A stretch of DNA of 24,564 bases from Cyanobacteria bacterium UBA6984 (GTDB lineage: Bacteria > Cyanobacteriota > Vampirovibrionia > Gastranaerophilales > Gastranaerophilaceae), in the NCBI GenBank assembly GCA_002450015.1, contig DJYG01000004.1, positions 1 through 24,564 of the forward strand, written 5' to 3'. The translations under genes were made by a program, and so were the position numbers. Each line of letters opens with the position of its first letter. Positions within the stretch are counted from its first letter, which is position 1. A model generated the notes under the pieces. That model made no database searches and was not told where the DNA came from. It saw only the letters and a program-made list of their open reading frames with translations. Positions 8,543-14,981 of the stretch are shown piece after piece.

Positions 8543-8580
8543 AATATTTTTATTGTATGCAAAGCATAATATTTTAATAT

Positions 8581-8602
8581 ATTTAATAATATAATATTAA
8601 AT
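8581..8602. promoter_or_regulatory. AT-rich palindrome, candidate operator
   Basis: ATTTAATA (8581-8588) and TATTAAAT (8595-8602) are perfect 8-base inverted arms around six bases. The site lies between the divergent RHH and prepilin genes and ends two bases before the prepilin -35 box. It is a natural candidate for RHH autoregulation. The AT-rich setting raises the chance of coincidence. Confidence 0.35.
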
Positions 8603-8604
8603 TA

Positions 8605-8633
8605 TTTACATTTTATATTATATATTGTATTCT
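8605..8633 (+). promoter_or_regulatory. Promoter of the prepilin-like gene
   Basis: TTTACA (8605-8610), a 17-base spacer and TATTCT (8628-8633) lie 25 bases before the start codon. AAAGGAG in front of the ATG is a strong ribosome-binding site. Confidence 0.55.
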
Positions 8634-8658
8634 ATTTTTAAATATAAAGGAGAATGTT

Positions 8659-9384
8659 ATGAAAAGATTGTTTGCGTTTACATTGGCAGAAACATTGATT
8701 GTTATGGGCATAATCGGTGTTGTTGCAGCATTGACTTTGCCAAACTTGAATGATTCAACAAATAACAAAGAAAAAGTTGCTAAAGTTAAAAAAATATATT
8801 CAAATTTAAATGATGCATTTGGTCGTTCAACTGCTGTCTATGGTCCCGTTGATGAGTGGTTTTTAAACGAATCAGATGAAACGAAAAGAAATAAAAAATT
8901 GTCTGAAAGATTTGGTGATTTTTTAAAAATCTCAAAATCGTGTGATAACAGCAAACTTTCAGATTGCATTGTTTCTGATTTTGAATTTGGTAACTGGGCC
9001 AAATCCTATGCAAATATCTTAGCTGATGGCACAAGTTTAGCGTTTACAAATACAAACCAAAATCCGAAAGATGAATCAACTTTTGAGGCTACCGCTAATG
9101 CTCCAGAGAAACAAACCATGTCATATATTTTTGTTGATATTGACGGCAAAAACAAAGGCAAAAATGAGGGTGGAAGAGATATTTTCGGATTTCTTATAAC
9201 CACACAAGGCATTGTACCTATAGGTAGTATGAATTATATTGATACGGATGGGGGCTGTATTTCTCATTTGAAAAATGTTGATGTATATTGCACAGCTTGG
9301 ATAATAGAAAATGACAATATGGACTATTTAAAATGTGCGGATAAATTAAGTTGGACCGATATGACAAAGAAATCTTGTAAATAA
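8659..9384 (+). CDS. Prepilin-like secreted protein (type IV pilin/type II pseudopilin N-terminus)
   Basis: The 241-aa protein has a very short leader, MKRLFA, and then FTLAETLIVMGIIGVVAALTL. This is a class III signal with Phe at +1 and Glu at +5, so a prepilin peptidase should cut after Ala6 and methylate Phe. Ala rather than the commoner Gly at -1 is tolerated. The hydrophobic helix is followed by a soluble domain with several Cys residues and the loop FVDIDGKNKGKNEGGRDIFGF, which resembles a calcium-binding loop. The C-terminus is TKKSCK. A paralog at 23575-24321 shares the N-terminus, this loop and the C-terminal Cys-Lys. It is probably a surface or secreted fibre subunit handled by the PilMN/PilO-like machine encoded at 12412-14970. 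AAAGGAG precedes the ATG by six bases. Confidence 0.85.
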   Translation: MKRLFAFTLAETLIVMGIIGVVAALTLPNLNDSTNNKEKVAKVKKIYSNLNDAFGRSTAVYGPVDEWFLNESDETKRNKKLSERFGDFLKISKSCDNSKLSDCIVSDFEFGNWAKSYANILADGTSLAFTNTNQNPKDESTFEATANAPEKQTMSYIFVDIDGKNKGKNEGGRDIFGFLITTQGIVPIGSMNYIDTDGGCISHLKNVDVYCTAWIIENDNMDYLKCADKLSWTDMTKKSCK

Positions 9385-9385
9385 A

Positions 9386-9414
9386 TCGACAGATTTTGTA
9401 ATATTTTATATAAT
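9386..9414 (+). promoter_or_regulatory. Promoter of the small hydrophobic peptide gene
   Basis: TCGACA (9386-9391, one mismatch to consensus), a 17-base spacer and a perfect TATAAT (9409-9414) predict a start near 9421, giving a leader of about 67 nt. It begins immediately after the prepilin stop codon. Confidence 0.7.
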
Positions 9415-9420
9415 GGTATT

Positions 9421-9487
9421 AGGGTAGTACATGCTTTTCTCCGACACACGAGTACTAAGGTCTAAATCGGAAAGGAGGGCAATAACT
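9421..9487 (+). promoter_or_regulatory. Structured leader with SD-sequestering alternative helices
   Basis: Helix A pairs TAGTAC (9425-9430) with GTACTA (9452-9457). Helix B pairs TTTTCTCCGA (9435-9444) with TCGGAAAGGA (9467-9476): nine of ten positions pair, two of them as G-U, and the helix covers half of the AAAGGAGGG SD sequence. The helices interleave, so they either exclude each other or form a pseudoknot. This would give an SD-open and an SD-closed state. The folds were worked out by eye. Confidence 0.45.
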
Positions 9488-9562
9488 ATGATTGACAAAA
9501 TAATAATGCTATTACTAGCAATAGCAGTTGTAGTAATAGCATTAAAAATGTTAATCTCATAG
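9488..9562 (+). CDS. 24-aa hydrophobic membrane peptide, candidate type I toxin
   Basis: ATG at 9488 to TAG at 9560-9562 encodes MIDKIIMLLLAIAVVVIALK followed by MLIS. One hydrophobic helix (about residues 5-23) spans nearly the whole peptide, with Asp3 and Lys4 at the start and Lys20 near the end. A near-perfect SD (AAAGGAGGG, 9471-9479, nine bases from GGAGG to the ATG), a dedicated promoter and structured flanks argue for a real gene. Peptides of this size and build occur as type I toxins (Fst, TisB and Ldr type) and as small subunits such as KdpF or CydX, but no partner enzyme gene is nearby. The convergent antisense promoter favours a toxin. I recognise no sequence homolog. Confidence 0.6.
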   Translation: MIDKIIMLLLAIAVVVIALKMLIS

Positions 9563-9613
9563 GGTACTAAGTGAAGCTCTAAGGAAGCACATTTCTTTAG
9601 GGCTTCCCCCTAT
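9497..9613 (-). ncRNA. Predicted antisense RNA to the peptide gene (candidate antitoxin)
   Basis: The minus-strand promoter at 9620-9648 would start an RNA near 9613. It would be complementary to the 3' hairpin, the second GTACTAAG copy and most of the peptide coding region. A perfect 14-bp inverted repeat in the coding region (9504-9517 with 9531-9544) is followed on the minus strand by TTATTTT and could stop the RNA near 9497, giving about 117 nt. This convergent layout matches par/fst and txpA/RatA type I systems. It is predicted from sequence only. Confidence 0.4.
9573..9606 (+). other. Stable 3' hairpin of the peptide mRNA
   Basis: GAAGCTCTAAGGAA (9573-9586) pairs over all 14 positions with TTCTTTAGGGCTTC (9593-9606), including two G-U pairs, around a six-base loop. 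The next bases are CCCCCT, not a U-tract, so this is not a classical terminator. CCCCCT (9606-9611) could pair with the AGGAGGG of the SD with one bulged A, giving 3' fold-back inhibition. The two G-U pairs would be A-C mismatches in the antisense RNA, so the hairpin suits the plus-strand RNA. Confidence 0.55.
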
Positions 9614-9619
9614 ATTTAC

Positions 9620-9648
9620 ATTATTTATTATTTTTTATTGTTTGTCAA
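9620..9648 (-). promoter_or_regulatory. Convergent antisense promoter
   Basis: On the minus strand, TTGACA (9648-9643, perfect) is followed by a 17-base spacer and AATAAT (9625-9620, five of six). It lies just downstream of the minus-strand sigma-factor stop and points into the peptide locus. Confidence 0.6.
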
Positions 9649-9656
9649 GTCTTATT

Positions 9657-10664
9657 TTAATTACCAAAGTAGTTTTTTAGATTTATTGTAAGTTTTTCGT
9701 TACGGCACATTTTCTTTAATTTTGATATTGCTCTGTTTTCAATTTGTCTTATACGTTCTCTTGAAACACCGTAATGAGAACCGATTTCATCGAGAGTTTT
9801 TTTGTCACCGTTGTTATTTAAGCCATATCTCATAATTAGAACGTCACGTTCTTTTGGCATAAGCTGTTTAAGCATTTTTTGAATATCTTCAAGCATATTT
9901 TCTTGAGTAACTCTTGAATCAGGAGTTGAAGAAGACTCATCAACTATATAATCAGCAATTTTTGTTGAATCTTCCTTTTTGCTGTTTGCAGGAGTTTCAA
10001 TACTGATAGTAGATTGAGCTGATTTTACTATTTGAGTTAATTTAGAAACAGGAATACCTAATCTATATGCTATTTCCTGTTTTGTAGGAGTTCTTCCGAG
10101 TTCTGTTGTTAAATCAACTGTTGTTTTTTTAATTTTATTTAAAGATTCAATCATGTGGATAGGAAGTCTTATTGCGCGGGCTTTATCAGCAATAGCTCTT
10201 GTTATTGATTGTTGTATCCACCAGGTTGCATAGGTGGAAAATTTATATCCTTTTTCATAATCAAATCTTTCTGCGGCTTTCATTAAACCAATATTGCCTT
10301 CCTGAATTAAATCCAAGAAAGATAAACCTCGTCCGATGTATCTTTTTGCAATACTAACCACAAGACGTAAATTTGCATTAACTAAAATGTCTTTTGAAAA
10401 TTCACAGTGGTCATTTTTAATTTTTTTTGCAACATCAAGTTCTTCAGAAGGTGATAGCATTGGTATTTTACCTATCTGCTGTAAATAAATCTTTACTGAG
10501 TCATCTGTGTTTACAGAGTTAATATTTTCTTGTACTTTTGGATCTTCAACAGTATCTAATATATTTTCATCTTCATCTTCTTCTGCTTGAAGACTATGAA
10601 AATCAACACCTTCTTCTGATATTTCTTCATCCAGTAAATTAAATTTTTCTAAATCTTTACGCAT
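9657..10664 (-). CDS. rpoD: RpoD/SigA-type sigma factor (335 aa)
   Basis: The protein has an acidic N-terminus (residues 1-50), region 1.2 (about 53-85, DSVKIYLQQIGKIPMLSPSE), region 2 with core-binding and -10 recognition residues (NLRLVVSIAKRYIGRGLSFL, FSTYATWWIQQSITRAI), region 3 (RLPIHMIESLNKIKK) and region 4 with the helix-turn-helix YGVSRERIRQIENRAISKLK. It directs RNA polymerase to -35/-10 promoters like those seen throughout the window. It lacks the long region 1.1 and non-conserved insert of proteobacterial RpoD and is short, like cyanobacterial group 1/2 sigmas. Whether it is the principal or a group 2 factor cannot be told here. Its ATG directly follows the rlmB stop with an AAGGA SD, so it is the last gene of a nadA-rlmB-sigma operon. 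Confidence 0.85.
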   Translation of the reverse strand: MRKDLEKFNLLDEEISEEGVDFHSLQAEEDEDENILDTVEDPKVQENINSVNTDDSVKIYLQQIGKIPMLSPSEELDVAKKIKNDHCEFSKDILVNANLRLVVSIAKRYIGRGLSFLDLIQEGNIGLMKAAERFDYEKGYKFSTYATWWIQQSITRAIADKARAIRLPIHMIESLNKIKKTTVDLTTELGRTPTKQEIAYRLGIPVSKLTQIVKSAQSTISIETPANSKKEDSTKIADYIVDESSSTPDSRVTQENMLEDIQKMLKQLMPKERDVLIMRYGLNNNGDKKTLDEIGSHYGVSRERIRQIENRAISKLKKMCRNEKLTINLKNYFGN

Positions 10665-11405
10665 TTAATTATCCTTCTTTAACTTCTGTCTGACTGTTTC
10701 AAATATAATAGCACTTAAAGCATTCGAAACATTAAGTGAATTAAATTCTTTTAGCATTGGAATTTTTACCTGAAAATCCGATAATTTAATTATTGATTTT
10801 GAAACTCCTGCGTGTTCTGCACCCATTACAAGTACAAAATTCATATCAGAATAATTCACATCGTAATAATTATCCTTTGCATCAGCTTCAGCTGCAATTA
10901 CCCACCAGTTGTGTTCTTGCATTTGTTGTAATGCACTGACAGGGCTATTGACTTTTATAATAGGAATGTGATTTATTGCACCTGCGGAAGTTTTTTCAAC
11001 AACGGCATCTACTTGAACACTGCGTCTGGATGGAATAATAACTGCTTCAACGCCGGCACATACGCAAGTTCTGATTATAGCTCCAAGGTTATGTCCGTCC
11101 TCTACTCCATCAAGCATCACAACAGAAGAATTTTTGTGTTCTTTTGATAAAAATTCTTCCAAAGACATATATTTTATTGGAGAAATATGTGCAACTACTC
11201 CTTGATGATTAAATTCCGAATGTTGTGCAAATTTTTCTTTTGCAACAAATTGAAAAATAATTCCACGTTTTTGACAAAGTGTTTTTATTTTATCAATTTT
11301 TCCGTCAGTATGTATGCTGTTTGATATAATAACTTTATTTATTTCACGCTCTTGTGTTTCTAATGCTTCAATTACAGCATTTTTTCCGTAAATTATATTT
11401 GCCAT
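10665..11405 (-). CDS. rlmB: RlmB-like rRNA 2'-O-methyltransferase (SpoU/TrmH family)
   Basis: This 246-aa SPOUT methyltransferase has an N-terminal substrate-binding domain (IIYGKNAVIEALE) and a C-terminal knotted domain. The knotted domain carries the three TrmH motifs: LGAIIRTCVCAGVEAVIIP, LVMGAEHAGVS, and IPMLKEFNSLNVSNALSAII. By family it methylates the ribose of a 23S rRNA guanosine (G2251 in E. coli) using SAM; a tRNA target is possible but less likely with this N-terminal domain. I place the start at ATG 11405, which gives the canonical MANIIYGKNAV beginning. The frame is open to a TTG at 11423, but the GAGG SD lies inside that extension. The ATG follows the nadA stop by one base, so translation is probably coupled. 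Confidence 0.85.
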   Translation of the reverse strand: MANIIYGKNAVIEALETQEREINKVIISNSIHTDGKIDKIKTLCQKRGIIFQFVAKEKFAQHSEFNHQGVVAHISPIKYMSLEEFLSKEHKNSSVVMLDGVEDGHNLGAIIRTCVCAGVEAVIIPSRRSVQVDAVVEKTSAGAINHIPIIKVNSPVSALQQMQEHNWWVIAAEADAKDNYYDVNYSDMNFVLVMGAEHAGVSKSIIKLSDFQVKIPMLKEFNSLNVSNALSAIIFETVRQKLKKDN

Positions 11406-11406
11406 A

Positions 11407-12309
11407 TTATTTGCAAACCTCAAGCATACGATTAATACAATTTAATGCTTTTTTAGAAATATTTTCATCAACAAAAATTTCATTTGTTTCATTTTTTAAA
11501 ACATTATAAATATCTTCGAGAGTATTTTGCTTCATATTTGGGCATACAATGTTGTCTTTAATTAAAAAGAATTCTTTATCAGGACAATCTCGTTTTAATC
11601 TGTCAACAACACCTTTTTCAGTTGCAATAATATATTTTTTATCATTATTCTCTTTTGCATATTGCATAATTTGAGAAGTGCTGCCTACAAAATCTGAAAG
11701 TTTACAAACTTCTTTATGGCATTCAGGATGTGTTAAAACTTTTGCATTATCATATTTTTCTTTTGCTGCAACAATATCTTCCGGTTTAATTCTTAAATGT
11801 GTAGGGCAAAATCCGGGATATGTTTTAACTTTTACATTGTCCAATTGACTTTCAACCCATTTGCCAAGGTAAGTATCAGGACAAAATAAAACTTCCGATG
11901 TATTCAAACTATTAACTATTTTCACTGCATTTGAACTTGTACAGCATATATCGCATTCGGACTTAACTTCAGCTGTTGAATTTACGTAACATACAACAGG
12001 TATATTTTTATTTTGAGATTTAAATTCTCTTAGCTGTTCCAAGTTAATCATATCAGACATAAGACAGCCTGAGTTCATGTTTGGCAAGAAAACTCTTTTT
12101 TTAGGAGAAATAATTTTTGCTGTTTGTGCCATGAAATACACTCCTGCAAAGATTATTACATCAGCATTCGTTTTTGCAGCCATTTGGCTTAAATAAAGTG
12201 AATCTCCGACAAAATCTGCAACTTCGTCTATTTCAATATTTTGATAACAATGCCCTAAAATTACAGCATTTTTTTCTTTTTTTAATTTCAAAATATCATC
12301 TTTTAACAT
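11407..12309 (-). CDS. nadA: Quinolinate synthase NadA
   Basis: The 300-aa length is normal for the short NadA class. NadA condenses iminoaspartate with dihydroxyacetone phosphate to quinolinate, a step of de novo NAD synthesis, using a [4Fe-4S] cluster. The three cluster ligands are visible as SGC (Cys82), GFCPTH (Cys168) and CPNM (Cys256). Other family motifs are GHCYQNIEIDEVADFVGDS, FAGVYFMAQTAKI and THPECHKEV. The start ATG has an AAGG SD eight bases upstream. It heads the minus-strand unit nadA-rlmB-sigma. The partner genes nadB and nadC are not in this window. It is transcribed divergently from the pilM-like gene. Confidence 0.95.
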   Translation of the reverse strand: MLKDDILKLKKEKNAVILGHCYQNIEIDEVADFVGDSLYLSQMAAKTNADVIIFAGVYFMAQTAKIISPKKRVFLPNMNSGCLMSDMINLEQLREFKSQNKNIPVVCYVNSTAEVKSECDICCTSSNAVKIVNSLNTSEVLFCPDTYLGKWVESQLDNVKVKTYPGFCPTHLRIKPEDIVAAKEKYDNAKVLTHPECHKEVCKLSDFVGSTSQIMQYAKENNDKKYIIATEKGVVDRLKRDCPDKEFFLIKDNIVCPNMKQNTLEDIYNVLKNETNEIFVDENISKKALNCINRMLEVCK

Positions 12310-12334
12310 TTTATATGCCTTGTTTTATAATCAT

Positions 12335-12363
12335 TTGACGTAAATACATGTTTAAACTATAAT
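12335..12363 (+). promoter_or_regulatory. Sigma-70 promoter of the PilM/PilN gene
   Basis: TTGACG (12335-12340), a 17-base spacer and a perfect TATAAT (12358-12363) predict a start near 12370. The leader to 12412 is very AT-rich and has no convincing SD sequence. Confidence 0.8.
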
Positions 12364-12411
12364 GTCCTCATAGATATTATATAATAAAAATACAAAATTC
12401 AGAATATATAT

Positions 12412-14244
12412 ATGTTAAATCAATTATTATCTCAGCTGGGTTCAGGTTCCAACAAAACAACTATCGGTGTATCAGTGTCACCGTCTGTTGGTTTGGAAAT
12501 GATTGAAATAAATCCAAAAACAAAAACTGTTGAAAAATATTCATGTAAACAATTGGATTATGATTATTCAAAAAGAGAAATAGCTGATTATAACCGATTT
12601 ATTGATGCGTTAAAAGAACTTTTTGAAGAATTAAAAATAAATCCAAAGAGTAATATTGTATTAACACTTCCATCTGTCCACTACGGTTTAATTTCACTTC
12701 CGATTAACTTGAGTGATGAAGGTGTTACAAGTGCTATTATTTCTGAAGTAGAACAATCTTCTTATATATTTAAACGTCAAGATCCTGTTGTAAGCTGGAC
12801 AGATGCTTATAATTCAGGTGATAAAGAAAATCGTGAAATTGTATATGGCGCAATACAGCAATCAGCATTAGATGAAATTAATGCTGCTTGTGTTGAGGTA
12901 GGATGTAATTTAATCGCAATTGAAACAGCTCCGAATGCTTTATTAAAAACATTAAGCTTTAATCAATTGGCAGAAGAACAAATGGCGCCAAATACGACTT
13001 GGATTTTGATGGTTATAAATCAAAACAGCTATTCAATGATTACATTGAACGGAAGAAGTGTTGTTGAGTATAGAGAAGAACCTCTTGCGTTGCGTTCTTT
13101 TATCGGTGATGAAATTTATGAAGCAATTATATCTTCTGCTCAATTAACATTACAAACAGTTATTTCAAATTATCTATATATAGTGTCAGAAACAGATGTA
13201 GTTTCTGCTGAAGTTCTTTCTATGAAAATACCGTTTAGCGGTAATATCAAGTTTCTTGAAAGTAATAAATATGTTCAAAACACTATAATGCAGGCTTCAT
13301 ATAATATATTGCCAAATCTTGCAATAAAAACTACACCTGAAGTAATTGGTTCAGGTATATATCAAGTTTCGGACTATCCGTTTAAGTTTAATTTGTTAGG
13401 TCAAGGTATAAATGCTGACCAACTAGTTGGCGAAGGCGCACCGAAAATTCAAATAGGCGATAATGAAATAGAATTAAGTTCGTCATTTTTGAAAAAAACT
13501 GCAATAATAGCTGCTGCAATTATAATTATACCAACATTGATTATAATGTACATTTTAAATTTTATAAGCAGTGGACAACAGGAAAAATTAAATGAAATTA
13601 ACAGTCAAATGGAAGCAAATAAAAATGAGCTTCAAAATTTTGAAGATGTAGATAAAGATAATGCATTTGACGTAAAACTTGAAACAAATACTGTTCAAGC
13701 ATTTAATCGTACAAAAATGATTTATTATTCTGCAATAGGAGCAAATATACCATCAGATACTTGGTTAATTTATTTGAAGATATACGGACATAATAAAGTT
13801 GATATTATCGGTCGTTCGCAAACTGCTGATTCAGTTTATTCATTTTATAAAGGATTAAAAATGTCGGTTATTAATTCAGATTTGCGCATAAACCGATTGG
13901 AAATGTCAGCAGATTCTGTCGGTAATTTTGTAATAGAAGATTTAAATAGTATAAAACCGAAATTTTATGAATTTGAAATTACAAATTTGAACGAAGATGA
14001 ATTAAAACAATTAGATGATGAATTGAACAAGGCTGATAAAGATAAAGATGGCAATCCGATAAATAAAGATGAAAATGCACCTAGAAGAAGACGCGGATTT
14101 TTGTTTAATGATTTCTTGCAATTGCCTGACCAAATATCACCTAAGTCATCTGATAATAATGGAAATGGTAATCCAAATCCTGAACAGCAAGGTGAACCTC
14201 CTAAAGATTTACCGGCAAACCTTGAGTCAATTGAAAAATTCTAA
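12412..14244 (+). CDS. PilM-PilN fusion protein (GspL-like layout), type IV pilus/type II secretion platform
   Basis: The 610-aa protein begins with an actin-like cytoplasmic domain (about residues 15-320: TTIGVSVSPSVGLEMIEI, NIVLTLPSVHYGLISLPI), as in PilM. One membrane helix follows (about 362-386), then a short coiled-coil. The periplasmic PilN-like domain (about 420-510) has IPSDTWLIYLKIYGHNKVDI followed by GRSQTADSVYSFYKGLK. The tail (about 520-610) is acidic, then Pro/Asn/Gln-rich, and contains DKDKDGNPINKDE. PilM and PilN are separate in most type IV pilus systems; GspL of type II secretion joins equivalent parts. It should link the cytoplasmic ATPase to the periplasmic alignment complex. 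The PilO-like gene follows after 15 bases. Confidence 0.75.
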   Translation: MLNQLLSQLGSGSNKTTIGVSVSPSVGLEMIEINPKTKTVEKYSCKQLDYDYSKREIADYNRFIDALKELFEELKINPKSNIVLTLPSVHYGLISLPINLSDEGVTSAIISEVEQSSYIFKRQDPVVSWTDAYNSGDKENREIVYGAIQQSALDEINAACVEVGCNLIAIETAPNALLKTLSFNQLAEEQMAPNTTWILMVINQNSYSMITLNGRSVVEYREEPLALRSFIGDEIYEAIISSAQLTLQTVISNYLYIVSETDVVSAEVLSMKIPFSGNIKFLESNKYVQNTIMQASYNILPNLAIKTTPEVIGSGIYQVSDYPFKFNLLGQGINADQLVGEGAPKIQIGDNEIELSSSFLKKTAIIAAAIIIIPTLIIMYILNFISSGQQEKLNEINSQMEANKNELQNFEDVDKDNAFDVKLETNTVQAFNRTKMIYYSAIGANIPSDTWLIYLKIYGHNKVDIIGRSQTADSVYSFYKGLKMSVINSDLRINRLEMSADSVGNFVIEDLNSIKPKFYEFEITNLNEDELKQLDDELNKADKDKDGNPINKDENAPRRRRGFLFNDFLQLPDQISPKSSDNNGNGNPNPEQQGEPPKDLPANLESIEKF

Positions 14245-14259
14245 TGAAGGTATAACTTA

Positions 14260-14970
14260 ATGAAAGAATTGGAAAAATATAAAGAAGCATTAATGTATTT
14301 AGCACTGATTATTATTATAGCAGTGTTTAGTTTTAAGCAAATTCAACCAAAAGTTGTTTCAACTATTAATATTTTTGGTGAAGTTAAAACTCAAAAAGAA
14401 GCTTCTGAAGGTATTGCTCAACAATTATCAACCGCAAAACAAAAGGCTGAAAGAAAGAAAAAATTAAGAATGCTTGATGATATTACAAAAAAAATCTATC
14501 AGCCTAATGGTGCTGCAACAGACGCAGAATCAACATTTGCATTGTTGTTGGATGACATCATAGAAATTACAAGAAAAAATCATATAAAAACTCACTCAAT
14601 TCAATCAACTCTTGACCCGGAAGATGATATTTTTATAAAAGGTGATAAGGCTCACTACTCAGCAAACAGATTGGATATGAAAATTATTACGGATTATACA
14701 GACTTTAAGTCTTTTCTTGAAGATTTATACAGGTATCCGTACTTGTTAAATATTAATAACTTTGAAATATATCCTTACTCAAAAAATAAAAGAATATTGT
14801 TGATAAATCTTTCATTAACACTATATGCTATGAAATCAGCAGAAGATACTGCTGCTGCCGAAAATGCCGAAAAACAAGAAGGTGAAGGTAACAATGAAAC
14901 GCCTCAAGAACAACCTCAAGAGCAGCCTCAAGAGCAGCCTCAAAATGAAGAACAACCTGCTACACCTTAA
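14260..14970 (+). CDS. PilO-like (GspM-like) inner-membrane platform protein
   Basis: The 236-aa protein has one N-terminal membrane helix (about residues 12-30), a coiled-coil (about 45-75) and a small alpha/beta periplasmic domain (about 85-190). In this last part, TDYTDFKSFLEDLYRYPYLL and NINNFEIYPYSKNKRILLIN match the ferredoxin-like fold of PilO. The C-terminal 45 residues are low-complexity Glu/Gln/Pro. PilO pairs with PilN in the pilus alignment complex, and the position directly behind the PilM-PilN fusion supports this. A GAAGG SD lies nine bases before the ATG. Similarity is by architecture and short motifs rather than strong identity. It ends 11 bases before a convergent radical SAM gene, with no obvious terminator between. 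Confidence 0.65.
   Translation: MKELEKYKEALMYLALIIIIAVFSFKQIQPKVVSTINIFGEVKTQKEASEGIAQQLSTAKQKAERKKKLRMLDDITKKIYQPNGAATDAESTFALLLDDIIEITRKNHIKTHSIQSTLDPEDDIFIKGDKAHYSANRLDMKIITDYTDFKSFLEDLYRYPYLLNINNFEIYPYSKNKRILLINLSLTLYAMKSAEDTAAAENAEKQEGEGNNETPQEQPQEQPQEQPQNEEQPATP
14902..14943 (+). repeat. 12-bp in-frame tandem repeat (PQEQ)
   Basis: CCTCAAGAACAA, CCTCAAGAGCAG and CCTCAAGAGCAG follow each other from 14902, with a decayed partial copy after them. They encode Pro-Gln-Glu-Gln repeats in the PilO-like tail. Copy number could vary by slippage without shifting the frame. Confidence 0.8.
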
Positions 14971-14981
14971 TATACGTTGTT

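Noticed and set aside
9488..9562. KdpF/CydX-type small subunit
   Set aside because: No kdp, cytochrome bd or other membrane-complex genes are near, and the antisense promoter and structured leader fit a toxin mRNA better.
9573..9611. Hairpin after the 24-aa peptide read as a rho-independent terminator
   Set aside because: The stem is strong, but CCCCCTATA follows instead of a U-run on the plus strand, and the minus strand also lacks a U-run. I call it a structural 3' element.
11406..11423. TTG at 11423 as the rlmB start
   Set aside because: It would overlap nadA and has no SD of its own. ATG 11405 gives the normal family N-terminus.
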